Program-made: the position numbers and the translations under genes | Notes under the pieces: model-generated | What the model was told of the DNA's origin: nothing | What the model saw: only the letters and a program-made list of their open reading frames with translations | The model's database searches: none | Part shown: one piece after another, positions 23,750 through 33,559 of the stretch | Numbering within the stretch: position 1 is the first letter of the stretch | How the letters are laid out: every line of letters starts with the position of its first letter | Source: Icerya purchasi | Lineage: Eukaryota > Arthropoda > Insecta > Hemiptera > Monophlebidae | NCBI GenBank assembly: GCA_039619475.1 | Contig: CM077115.1 | Span: 448,745,292 to 448,809,291, forward strand | DNA length: 64,000 nt | Reading direction: 5' to 3'

Positions 23750-25020
23750 GTCTAGAAGAACATTGAAGACACACTAAATCACTACTCGAGTACGAGCTTA
23801 TAAGATTTCGAACATCGAGTTCTCAAAAGCAAAAGTAACTGAAATTCCTTCGATCGAAAAGAAGACGACGTCGACAACGGTAGGCGAATAAATATCGTAA
23901 AGGTACGAAAAGATCTGTGACATCATAAGTTGTTACATCGATAAGTTATCGAATTTTCAAATTACATTATGTTTGCAAAATAAATTTGATTAATTCCGAC
24001 TTAATTAATCGACTCTAATTAGTGTAATGTTTTGTTATTACTTATACATGTATACATACGTAGGATTATATTCCAATGATAATGTTAAAACGATATGGTT
24101 AATTAGTTGGAGTGTCCAGGAACGGCAGTACGATCTACGAACTGTGGAAAATGGTTTATTTTATTTAAAATCGACGTTTTTGGAATTATCTGACTTACTC
24201 GCGCCCCCCGAAAATAGAAATAAAGGGGAGTCAAGAAAAATATATTACCATCTTACTGAGCCGGAACAATACAAATTTGAAGAAAAAAGCCTTATTTCAC
24301 GATTCTAATATTACATATTTAAACGTTATTTACGCTTACGTTAACGAATCGTCGGAACTACGAAAAATGCAACTTTATAGTAATGTCTGGACGCAAACGG
24401 AACCGAATCAGGTGAGTTTTGCACAATTGTATTTAAACTGACTTTGATAGAATTCAGAATAAAAGCCGTACAACAATAAGATAAAATTAGTTATGCTCTA
24501 TATGTACATATTAAATATATATTAATGACCAGGTAGTAAAATTTTGATCACACCGGAAATAAAACCGTATAAAAAATCATGTAACGTCTTCGCATAGATT
24601 AGATGTGTAACGTTTAAAAGTGGCGCATACGTCAACTAAAACCGAAAGGGGAACTAAACGGAAAAAATCGTTTGTACACGGAAAGGAGCACTTGCACGGA
24701 GGTGCGCACTTAATTTCGAACTAGCAATTCTCACTTTAGAAAAATTAAGACAAGCAACAAGTTCTCGTATAGTGTTAATACTCAACGTTCAGCGTTCTTT
24801 TAGATTGCGGCGTGTTTTTTTTGGAACACAGCGGATAACCCCATCTTCCATCGTAATATTTTTCAAAAATACCAATTTCAACGTGTATTTAGGAAACGCG
24901 GCATGCTTTTTAAACGTAAAATATTTTTTAACTAATATAGAAATGCGTTAATATGAAATTTTGGAATTATAAGATTATTTATGATATTAATATCATTTCT
25001 AGGTTGTATATTCTCATGTA

Positions 25021-25095
25021 CTGTATTTATTATTTAAACTCATTGTTAAATATATATTTATGGCAAAAATAAATATATTTAACACTTAAATTAAC

Positions 25096-25135
<40 letters not shown>

Positions 25136-25680
25136 GTTATATGTTTCGAAGCAAACACTTAATGTTCACGGGAGTAATTATAATAATATAAATAATGAAG
25201 AGACGATAACTATATTTAAAATTAACTGAAAAAGGTCGATATTTATAATTGAAGTGTTTTCTTCGAAACGAGTCGGGAATATAAAAATTACATGTATAAT
25301 TGTTAATTTAAGTGTTAAAATTTATTTTTGTCGTGAATATATTTAACAATGAGTTTAAATAATAAATACAGTGATAATAACATCAATCTGATGAAACAAA
25401 TCTACAGTTATTACAATATTAAATTAAAATTAATGAAGACTATCGCGCTATTATATACTTTACATTTTGTATTTATTCAATAATCGACTTTTAATATTGA
25501 CCTTTTTCAGTTAATTTTAAATATAGTTAACGTCTCTTCATTATTTACATTAACAATTACTCCCGTGAACATGAAGTGTTTGCTTCGAAACGCGTCGGGG
25601 ATATAACAATTATACATATATATAATTGTTAATTTAAGTGTTAAAATTTATTTTTGTCATATTCCCATGTAGGTGAATAT
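25021..25680. mobile_element. inverted and direct repeat cluster, Penelope-like candidate
   Basis: Three related units occur. Unit X (about 25021-25250) lies on the minus strand, unit Z (25237-25376) on the plus strand, and unit Y (25486-25660) on the plus strand. All share GAAGTGTTTGCTTCGAAAC-like sequence followed, in Y and Z, by GCGTCGGGG or GAGTCGGGA, then AATTGTTAATTTAAGTGTTA. X and Z also share TTTAACAATGAGTTTAAAT. X and Y form an inverted repeat of well over 150 bp. CGAAACGCGTCGGGG resembles the 3' half of hammerhead ribozymes carried by Penelope-like elements. An (AT)n array (about 25099-25132) sits in X. Confidence 0.5.
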
Positions 25681-25984
25681 ATGTATTGAAACGTAAACGA
25701 AAAGGCTTGCTTTTTTTTCGTTTTTTTAAATTTTGTGGGACGATAATTAAAAATCAATTAGCAAGACAAAACCTACACCGCACGTTAACAAATAATCACT
25801 GTGTATTTAATGTTTAATGAAATCATTTCACATGTTGAAAAAAGTAAAGTTATTTTAACAGTCCATTAATTTGTAAAATGCAGTAAAAGAAAATTTGTTA
25901 ACCTCCAACATAAATCTGTTAATGTGTTAAAATTCTTTATTGAAACGAAGGCGAAATCAAACGTCTAACGAAATAAAAAATAGC

Positions 25985-26010
25985 AACAAAAAAAAAAAAA
26001 AAAAAAAAAA
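25985..26010. repeat. poly(A) run
   Basis: A long A homopolymer. It may be a retroposon tail, but I recognise no retroposon upstream of it. Confidence 0.8.
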
Positions 26011-27119
26011 CATTTTTAAACTAAAGGTTAGAATATTATTTTTATGGCGATAATAGAAGTTACAAACATTTGTAAATGTTGGTAATACCGGTTGTTCAAA
26101 TATGTCATTTTTCTTTTTTTTTTCTAGAGGGAGAGTGTTGAGTGGCGGCTGATTTTAATTAAAATTTTATTGAACGGATTCACGGAAACCTTCTTATAAC
26201 TAATCTAATGGTTAAATGTTTTAGGATAGACGAAGACTGTTGCAACAAAAAACAGGAAAAAAAAAAAGAAAGTATAACATAGCTTTAATTTCGAGCCACT
26301 GATAACATTTTTAATGATTATGGACCGAGCAAATTGAAAAAAGAAAATTGTTACAATTATCTCATTTAAAGTTCTTTATTATCGAATTGTATTCCGAAAT
26401 CATCGTATGCAATATCATTTTCTTTTAGATTTTCTTAATCGGCGATTCTTGCTTCATTCAATGGACACCCTCTTCTTCTACTTCAATTGTACATTTTCTG
26501 AAATTCTAAAACTAGACGAGCAGTCCCAGCTTCCTTTGAAGCATCAGAAGCTCGGATATTAGAGCGTTCAATTCCAGTCCCGCCTGACAGTCTAAATGTT
26601 CCTTTATTTTTGTCTATCTAGACGCACAGCACTTTTACTTTGTTCCTCTTTTTTTTTATTCATTTTACACTTAATAAATAAAATATTCACTCGAGATTTT
26701 ATATGTTTGGACTGTACTACACAGATTACGCATATTTGCGTTGCTTGAAGAGTGAAACAAAACTGACCTGAACCAACAACCAAACAAGAAAAGATTTCAA
26801 CAAAATACGTTGCAATGGCTTTCAGTTAATCAATTTTTAAATATATATATATATATAATGTATAAAAGAGTCGTGATTTATCCTCAGGTAGTCGAAGAGT
26901 CTATTGTTTGATCCACCCGGATTGAACCGATTTAGTTGCCGCGTCACGAAAATAGCTATAACTCTGTAAATAATTTTAATTTTGAAAAATCTTTTTAGGG
27001 ACACATTGTTAAATGTCTAAACTATCAGAATATGCAAATTTTTTTTTTTTTTTTTTTTTTTCATATTTCTGAACTAGAATACCTCCTTAAATCAACTACC
27101 CGAGAGAGCGGATCCGGCA

Positions 27120-27610
27120 ATGAACATGCGAAGAATGCATCGACGACGATTACCACCAAACCCGAGGAGTCTTGATGAATTGGAAGTATTATCGGAAGAG
27201 TACCCCATTCGACTCACGCCGCGAGAAAACGAAAACGAAAATGAAAATGAAGAAGGAGAGGAGGGTCGGAAGAGTATTCGAGTTCGCAACACGAAAAAAC
27301 AGAAATATTATGTACCAGTTCTATGTGGTTCCTCGATGGTACCTTTAAAGTAAGCCCTGTCGGGTGATAGTCAGTAAACATCACACCCTAATCTGTATTC
27401 TGCGCTGAAGGAATTTAAGAAAGACCAAGCGGACACGAAAATCGCTATAACAGAACTCGTACTAAAACAGCGAGTGAAAAGCAGTTCTAAAACGAAAATG
27501 GCTGGAGTTACAGACGCGGATACAGGTAACAGCGACACCAAATATGACGAGTACAGTCAGATAGTGTACTTGGCTACTTGCGTATTATTGGCCACAATAT
27601 TTTACTTACA
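27120..27610 (+). pseudogene. possible MULE-type transposase relic, internally deleted
   Basis: The plus strand reads MHRRRLPPNPRSLDELEVLS (from 27138), like the segment just before the catalytic region of Mutator-like (MULE) transposases in insects. At 27408-27590 it reads LKEFKKDQADTKIAITELVL followed by KQRVKSSSKT and YDEYSQIVYLA, like the C-terminal helix and the YLRGIAHN end of such proteins. The catalytic core between them is absent. The 68-codon frame from ATG 27498 has a good start context (AAAATGGCT) and an apparent membrane segment, but I think it is a frame-shifted piece of the same relic. Confidence 0.4.
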
Positions 27611-28679
27611 TAATAAAGTGATGCGTTTTCATTCGAGGTCTGTTAATTCGAGGTACAATGAATTCAGGAATCATGCAAGTCAACAGAAACAAAGCAAATA
27701 ATTGTCTGAAGGGTATTTTAATTAGACTAAGAACTTTTCCAGGGCATCGAAGCAATTATTACGATCGCATCAGAAACAGTGCTCGACGTTTTCGTTTAAA
27801 TATAAATGTTACTGGTGCATCGGAAACTCCCCGAAATACAAAAACCACAAAAACAATTTATAATATCAACAATTTGGAACTCGCACGGTGGGTGAAATAA
27901 ACGTGACTGTTAATTTGAATATTTTTATCTCATGTGTTTTGGACGGCTTGCACTTATCATCATAATAGAACCCCTACATTCGCTCCTTTTCAGTGATTCA
28001 TAACGTCCGAGCCTAATAATTTATTCGCAAAATTTTGAATTATTTAAATTTTGTTCGATTTCTTATCTTCTCTTACAATGGCCGAGAAACTGAAGGAGGG
28101 AAGAGATATTGTTATCAGATGTTTACGCATTCCGTATGAGAATAAATAAACAGTGAAAACTGACAAAGGCGAATAGAAATGAGAGACAGAGTCAATTATT
28201 GCATTTCATCCTATTCATTTCCTCAACTCGTAATAATAATAAATTCCTAATTATCTCTGGTGTCAAAAGTGTGTTTTTTGCAGTCAATTTCATCCGTATA
28301 TTACCCCATTCCTATACTATGTGATTTTATCATCCTTCGTATTCGTTCGATCATCATATTCTTCTTCGGTCTCACTGTATTCTAAATGATTTTCTATGGA
28401 TTCCCGGCTGTGCTATTTTTAGGTCAATATTCAATTATCTCGCCATGCTGCAATTTTGTTTTTTCTCTCTTTATCTTATAAATGGTGTATTTAGAAAAGA
28501 AAAAAAGAAGAAAAAAAAATGTGTATAAAGGTGCAGGGAACTAGTGAGCTTAAATCAGGAGTGAGTACATGTGCGTGTTTAGCTAAAATAACGTATTAAT
28601 GAATCGTGTGTGTGTGTGTGGTAGTTTCCTGCAAAATGTACTTAAACTAAGGTGGTAAAAGGAGGAAAAACATAGTCTA

Positions 28680-29110
28680 CTCATCAAGTGTGTGTGTGTT
28701 GGTACACCCAGGGCCATCAGAAAGACGGAACCTATGTATGTCGGAGCCAAACTTTCCGTGCCCTGAAAGCACCTGCGCATTGTAAAAATTAATGTTTACG
28801 TTTTTTAATTTTGATCTGTTAAAAATTTTCGGAAAGAACATGTATATCTTCCTTCCAGTTTGACAACTGTCCCCCACCTCTGCTGCCATATTGCAAGGAG
28901 TGTGCCATTAATATGTTTTTTAAGAATTTTGAGACTCGGGAAAAGACCCAAACTGGAAAGATCGATATCAAGGAATTGGATATTCTCAGCACGGGATATA
29001 TCTCCAACAACCCTGTATTCAGAGATGATGGGGGCACCCGCGATAAAAAGATCCAGTGGAAGAACGTTAGATATGACATTAGTAGCAGACGTAGGGCAAG
29101 TTCTGTACAA
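28680..29110 (-). pseudogene. R1 LINE C-terminal domain
   Basis: The minus frame 29110-28805 carries ATNVISNVLPLDLFIAGAP (the region after the thumb where R1 proteins have LAGxxPLDL) and LKKHINGTLLAIWQQRW. A shifted frame continues with VLSGHGKFGSDIHRFRLSD and PGC at about 28700-28770. The LTGHGxFxxYLHRF motif followed by Cys residues is diagnostic for the R1 clade. The zinc-binding end runs into a GT-rich microsatellite. Confidence 0.8.
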
Positions 29111-29129
29111 AGAGGAAATAAATATTTAG

Positions 29130-30720
29130 AAGAAATTTCCTCTGGCGTTTTACAACAGCATTTAAGGTTTTGTTATTTATATAAATGACAGATCCATACC
29201 TGTAAAGGGACTGAATCAGACCCTTATACAAGATTACCCTCTCACAAATATTTAAGGCCAAAGGTGTTAGGCTGGAGTCTTCTGAGCTTATTGTAAACGT
29301 TATCGCATTTTTTTTTTTAAAGCATTCAGTATGTGGTAGAAATGCGAGCCGATAATCAATGATTATACCAAGATACTTTAATTGTCTGATGTGAGGGGAA
29401 TGGACTGCCTAGGGATAAGATTGAGAGATCCAATTTTTCGAACAATTCTCTGATCACCAAATACTATAAATTGGCACTTCGCGACAGAGAATGTTAAGCC
29501 TAAATTGTTAATTCTAGGTCAATTGATAAACAACCTTAATTAGTTTGAAGTCATAGTGTCTATCGATACAGAATGAAATGCATAGGTCGTCAGCGTGAGA
29601 CACTAATTCACATTTTTTGTTTGAAAAGGACACGAATTCATCCATAAGGTAGTGTATTCTAGAATATAGAATATTGCCAAAGTGTGGGTCCGAGGACAGA
29701 ACCCTGGGGGGAAGCTCGCACTCTAATCTTCTGCTCTCGACGGAATCATCGATGTCCAGGATGGCATATCTATTTTTGAAATAATTGATGATTGTATTAA
29801 CGATGTAAGGGTTTACTTGAAAATTCTTGAGAATTTCAATAATTGCAGATCACCTGCAGCTGTCAAAAGCTCCCTTGATGTCAAAGAGGATGACAACCAC
29901 AGAGTGGCCAGCTTTCCTTTGAGACTTAATGTCAGAGGGCTAGCTTGTAGGCGGCACCCTTAGTAGAGAGCCCTCTCCTGAAACCAAACTGGTTCTGTTA
30001 GAAAATACTCCTGCTGTCAGCTTTTTTTAGTAGGATTTCTTTAATTACCCTCTCTCATACACTTTGCCGATGGAATTTAACAATGATATTGGACGACAGC
30101 CTAAGAGGGTGTGTTAAGTTCTTTTCCGAGCTTGGGAAGCAGCTTAATTTTAGCCACTTTCCAGCAGTCCAGAAAGACTCGAAAGAGTAAGCACTTATTT
30201 ATTATTAAACATAATAAATTAGGATAATTTAGATTTAAGAATTTGACGATTTTATTATTTATTTTATCATATGAAGGTGCTTTTTTATCGATTAATTTTT
30301 GGACTATTGCTGTAATGTCATACTAAAGTTAGTCGAGAGAACTTCAGCGCCACAACTTGGGGAGAGCTGATTATCCACAACTTTAGGGAAAAGGTTATTA
30401 AGAAAAAGTTCTTTCCATTTTGCAGAATTGCCTCATATAAAATGGTATTGTTGACACTAATGCCAGGAATTGTATGATGTTTGTGTTTATTGAATATATA
30501 TATATATATATATGGACGGTCCCAGGCCGTACTATTCTGGATAAGTAGACGCCAGGCGTGTAGTTTTAACTTTGTAATTGAAAGTTTATATTCCTTATTT
30601 AAAGCCCTAAATGTGGCATCCAAAAAAAAAAAAAAAAAAAAATGATTTGACCTTATTTTTGCATTTGTTTTTCTCTTTGCGAACATCATCAATTTTATTT
30701 TTAAGTCATTGCAGCTCTGG
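29130..30720 (-). pseudogene. R1 LINE reverse transcriptase relic
   Basis: After a basic linker (MMMFAKRKTNAKIRSNH near 30690) come the motifs QNQFGFRRGLSTKGAAYKLA (about 29950-30005), SHADDLCISF (about 29578-29610, the catalytic F/YADD), and KYLGIIIDYRLAFLPHTE (about 29325-29380). The thumb ERVILYKGLIQSLYRYGSVI follows near 29190-29245. The AFD motif region (about 29880-29920) is frameshifted. Many stops lie between the motifs. Confidence 0.78.
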
Positions 30721-30910
30721 TTTCCATCAGTCCACCGCTGGAGCAGAAACCTCGGCTTGTGACATTTTGGCTATCTTGGATAAATAGCTGTTAATTTTAG
30801 AAATTTTTTGGTTCAAATCAGTGGCACTAGTGCAAGCATCAATGTCACGCTGAAGAGTATTAATATAAGTATAATTGATGTTTTTTGAGAATAGATTAAG
30901 ATCTGGTCTC

Positions 30911-31564
30911 CTAAACATATTTGTTTTGGGTTTTAGGAATATTGAAAGACGTAATGGAAGTTATATTACGGTGTGGAGTTAGGTCAAAGTGACTTATTGA
31001 GAAGGTAACCAATTGTTGAATTCTGCTATGTACGATGAGATAATCGATGATGCTCTTTCCATTGTAATTAATAAACGTGGGTTGTTTGCTGTTTTTAATG
31101 ACTAGATCATTGGACAGCAGAAATTCAGAAAATTCTATAGCATTGCTATTATTTGGCACCCTATCCTCCATACGTGGCAACCTTATATTAAAGTCTCCAA
31201 TTAGGACAGGGGCAAACTGGTGATTTGATTTTATTATACAATCCCATTTGATGCAGGTGTTTGGAGGTTGAGTTTATTTGAGTATAAGTAACAGGTAATG
31301 AATATATAATTTTTCAATTGTCAGAACTATGATATTATTGCGATTTAACAGTAATCTATGTTGGATATTGTTTTTTATGATAAGTGCTATTCTGTTATTA
31401 TAGTATGCTATGAATTGATTAGAGATAGAGGGAGCGCCACCTTCGTATAAATATGGTTCAGCAATTACCCCAAGGTCACTGTTAGAATCTAGAATGCCCT
31501 TAATAAAAAGGAGCTGACAAGCATAGCAGTTATTTATGTTTAAATAATTTAATTTAATATCCAA
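30911..31564 (-). pseudogene. R1 LINE ORF2 endonuclease domain
   Basis: The minus frame 31564-31274 has LNYLNINNCYACQLLF at the start (the N-LNINHC motif of R1 endonucleases) and DLGVIAEPYLYEGGAP (E-P metal-binding motif). The second frame, 31180-30911, has FLLSNDLVIKNSKQPTFINY, then GKSIIDYLIVHSRI and the HFDLTPHRNI end (SDH motif changed). The segment between them is frameshifted. These domains nick the target DNA for reverse transcription; this one is not functional. Confidence 0.8.
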
Positions 31565-31569
31565 AGTCT

Positions 31570-32523
31570 GTCCTGGACCTTAGATTTTCGACAGCCTTGG
31601 TGAAGTGATGGCAATTTTTGTTAGAGGTAGCATGGTCAATGCTACTTATGCACTTGCCTACTACAGAGGAATCAGCTAGTTTATATATGTCTTTAAAATT
31701 ACAATGTTTACAAATGTTGTAGTATAAACAGTTTACGCATGGTGTTTATTGATGAAACTCAGATACGCTTTTTCTGTTCTGCAGAATTTCTCCGTGTGCT
31801 CGTACCTGCAGCACTTTCTGCAATAGCGGGGTGAGGTAAAATCTGCGGAGGCAAGCGATTCCCACTTAATTCGGGTATGCCGATCTTCGGGTAGACAGTT
31901 ATAAATTTGAGGGGTAAGCCTCACGCGTAAATCCTGCTTGCCCGTTGATTCGATACCTTAGTAACAATAACGGGTACCTCGTTGAAAGTGTCGATGAAGT
32001 AATCTTTAACATCATCCTCTCATCATGTACTTATGCGTGTTTGATTCTGTCAGAAATCAGGATTTTTAACTTCTTCGAGTCATCCTTACTATTAGGTGTT
32101 AATGATGACAATGTTCTTATTAATTTTTTTGTTAAATGTAATATTCAATTTCTCCTTTGATGGGGAAATCTTTTGCTTAATTTCTTTGTCAAATACATCT
32201 AAGTTTTCAGTTTTGACAATATTCTTGTTCTTGTATATATTGCTTTTTTTTTTATTAGCGACAACGTTGCGAAACGAGACGCCAGGTTTGCTGGTTTTGC
32301 TAGGGGTATGTAGCACTTGACGAATATCCGATTGTTTTTCCTGTAGTATTTGCTTAAGGCTCATTATCAAGCCACTGGACTGGGTTACCAATATGTCAAT
32401 TTGAGCTGTGGATTGTAAGATCGCCTCCTTTTCGATCGATTTCCCTTTAAACTGGGATCTTATGTTGTTAGTAAGCTGGGAAACCTGTTTAAAGAGGTCT
32501 TCCAGCTCCTTCGCAGAATCCAT
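31570..32523 (-). pseudogene. R1 LINE ORF1 (gag-like with zinc knuckle)
   Basis: The minus frame from ATG 32523 gives 143 codons of a polar, coiled-coil-like N-terminus beginning MDSAKELEDLFKQVSQL. After a frameshift the frame 31924-31733 has RLTPQIYNCLPEDRHTRI and CRKCCRYEHTEKFC, a CX2CX4HX4C zinc knuckle. A further Cys/His-rich stretch with DHATSNKNCHHFTKAVENLR lies at about 31580-31640. This is the usual ORF1 layout of Jockey and R1 elements. ORF1 proteins bind the element RNA. The reading is broken at least once. Confidence 0.75.
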
Positions 32524-32843
32524 TTCTAGGTTGCTATACTAATGTCAGATGGATTGATCAGTATGCCGATCATCCGCGCCTGTAACCGCGGACTGCTCCA
32601 GCGACCGTTATTTATTCCGATTTACTTTTTGGATGTAAATTATTAATTTGTGACAGTTGAAACAATAATTTAGGTTTTGTAAACTGGTAACACAGACTGA
32701 GTTGGGAATCAAACTGCCTTCAGTGTCATTAAACAGAATATTTCTACATTTATGGCGAAAGAAGAAGAAAAAAAATGAATAAAGAAAAAAAAACGGCCTC
32801 ACCGACTGTTGGTAAAATGAGACGGTTAATAAATGCAGCTGAC

Positions 32844-33551
32844 TAGAGATGCGCAAATCAACTCCGCTGGAGGAGTTGGATATATATGTGTCCGTTCCGA
32901 CTGCGGATATATATCTGCTTCTCAACTCCAACTCCGGCGGAGTTATCTCATATCCAGCGTATAATCACACTCTTCGTTACATATTTAACTCCAACTCCGC
33001 ATAATGCTCGGAAACGCACAAAGCAACAAAACGTCCTTTGAATATGGTGCGCATTTTCTTCGCGCAGTTCCGATTTACCGACAGCGGGTGAAAAACTCTC
33101 ACACGCACATACTGTTTTCTGCTAAATAGGATATTTCTTATCAATAAGCATAAAATAGCTAGTTCGCATCGTGTCAAATAACACATAGCATTAAATTCGT
33201 GGATCATATTACTCATTCGATTTAAAAATTTTAAATCACACCGCGCTATTACCCCTCAATACAGCAGTCTACGAACATGATGTAATTCCGTGAAACAGTA
33301 ATGTGATAAGGCAAATTTTGACAGTTGCTCGCGCAGCTGTCGCCTTTCGGAGTGGAGATATATCAAATCACTCCACCAGAAGTGAATTCAACTGTGTCTG
33401 GAATGACAATATTTGTTTGTTGTGTGACGTTTTTCGGAGTTGTGATATGTGGTCGGAGATATATCCGACTGTTGCCGGAGATATATCCGACTGTGTCCGA
33501 CCACGGATATGTTTCCGAGGATATAACTGTGTCCGGAGTTACCCATGCCTA
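32844..33551. mobile_element. non-autonomous hAT element with exact 8-bp target duplication
   Basis: The 708-bp element is flanked on both sides by CAGCTGAC (32836-32843 and 33552-33559). The left end is TAGAGATGCGCAAATCAACT and the right end, inverted, is TAGGCATGGGTAACTCCG, so both fit TAGrgATGsGyAAnTC. Both subterminal regions are packed with short CGGAGT/AACTCC and GGATATATCC-type motifs, including two copies of CGGAGATATATCCGACT at 33454-33470 and 33476-33492. No transposase is encoded; the short frames are low-complexity. It sits next to the 5' end of the R1 element. Confidence 0.88.
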
Positions 33552-33559
33552 CAGCTGAC

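Larger units (their letters stand above)
28680..32530 (-). mobile_element. R1-clade non-LTR retrotransposon, near full length, decayed
   Basis: From high to low coordinates the minus strand holds ORF1 (gag-like, 32523 to about 31570), the ORF2 endonuclease (31564-30911), the RT (about 30700-29150) and an R1-type C-terminal domain (29110-28680). All are in the right order within 3.9 kb, and all are broken by stops and frameshifts. An (AT)n array (30499-30513) and a poly(A) run (about 30627-30642) have expanded inside it. The 5' border is near 32530-32840, where a hAT element follows. It lies in the large PGRMC intron in the same orientation as the gene. Confidence 0.8.

Noticed and set aside
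25381..25402. CTGATGAAAC as a hammerhead core start within the 25-kb cluster
   Set aside because: No CGAAA with a stem II follows at a suitable distance on that strand.
27498..27704. small membrane protein gene from ATG 27498
   Set aside because: The frame continues upstream without a stop into MULE-like sequence and has no independent support.
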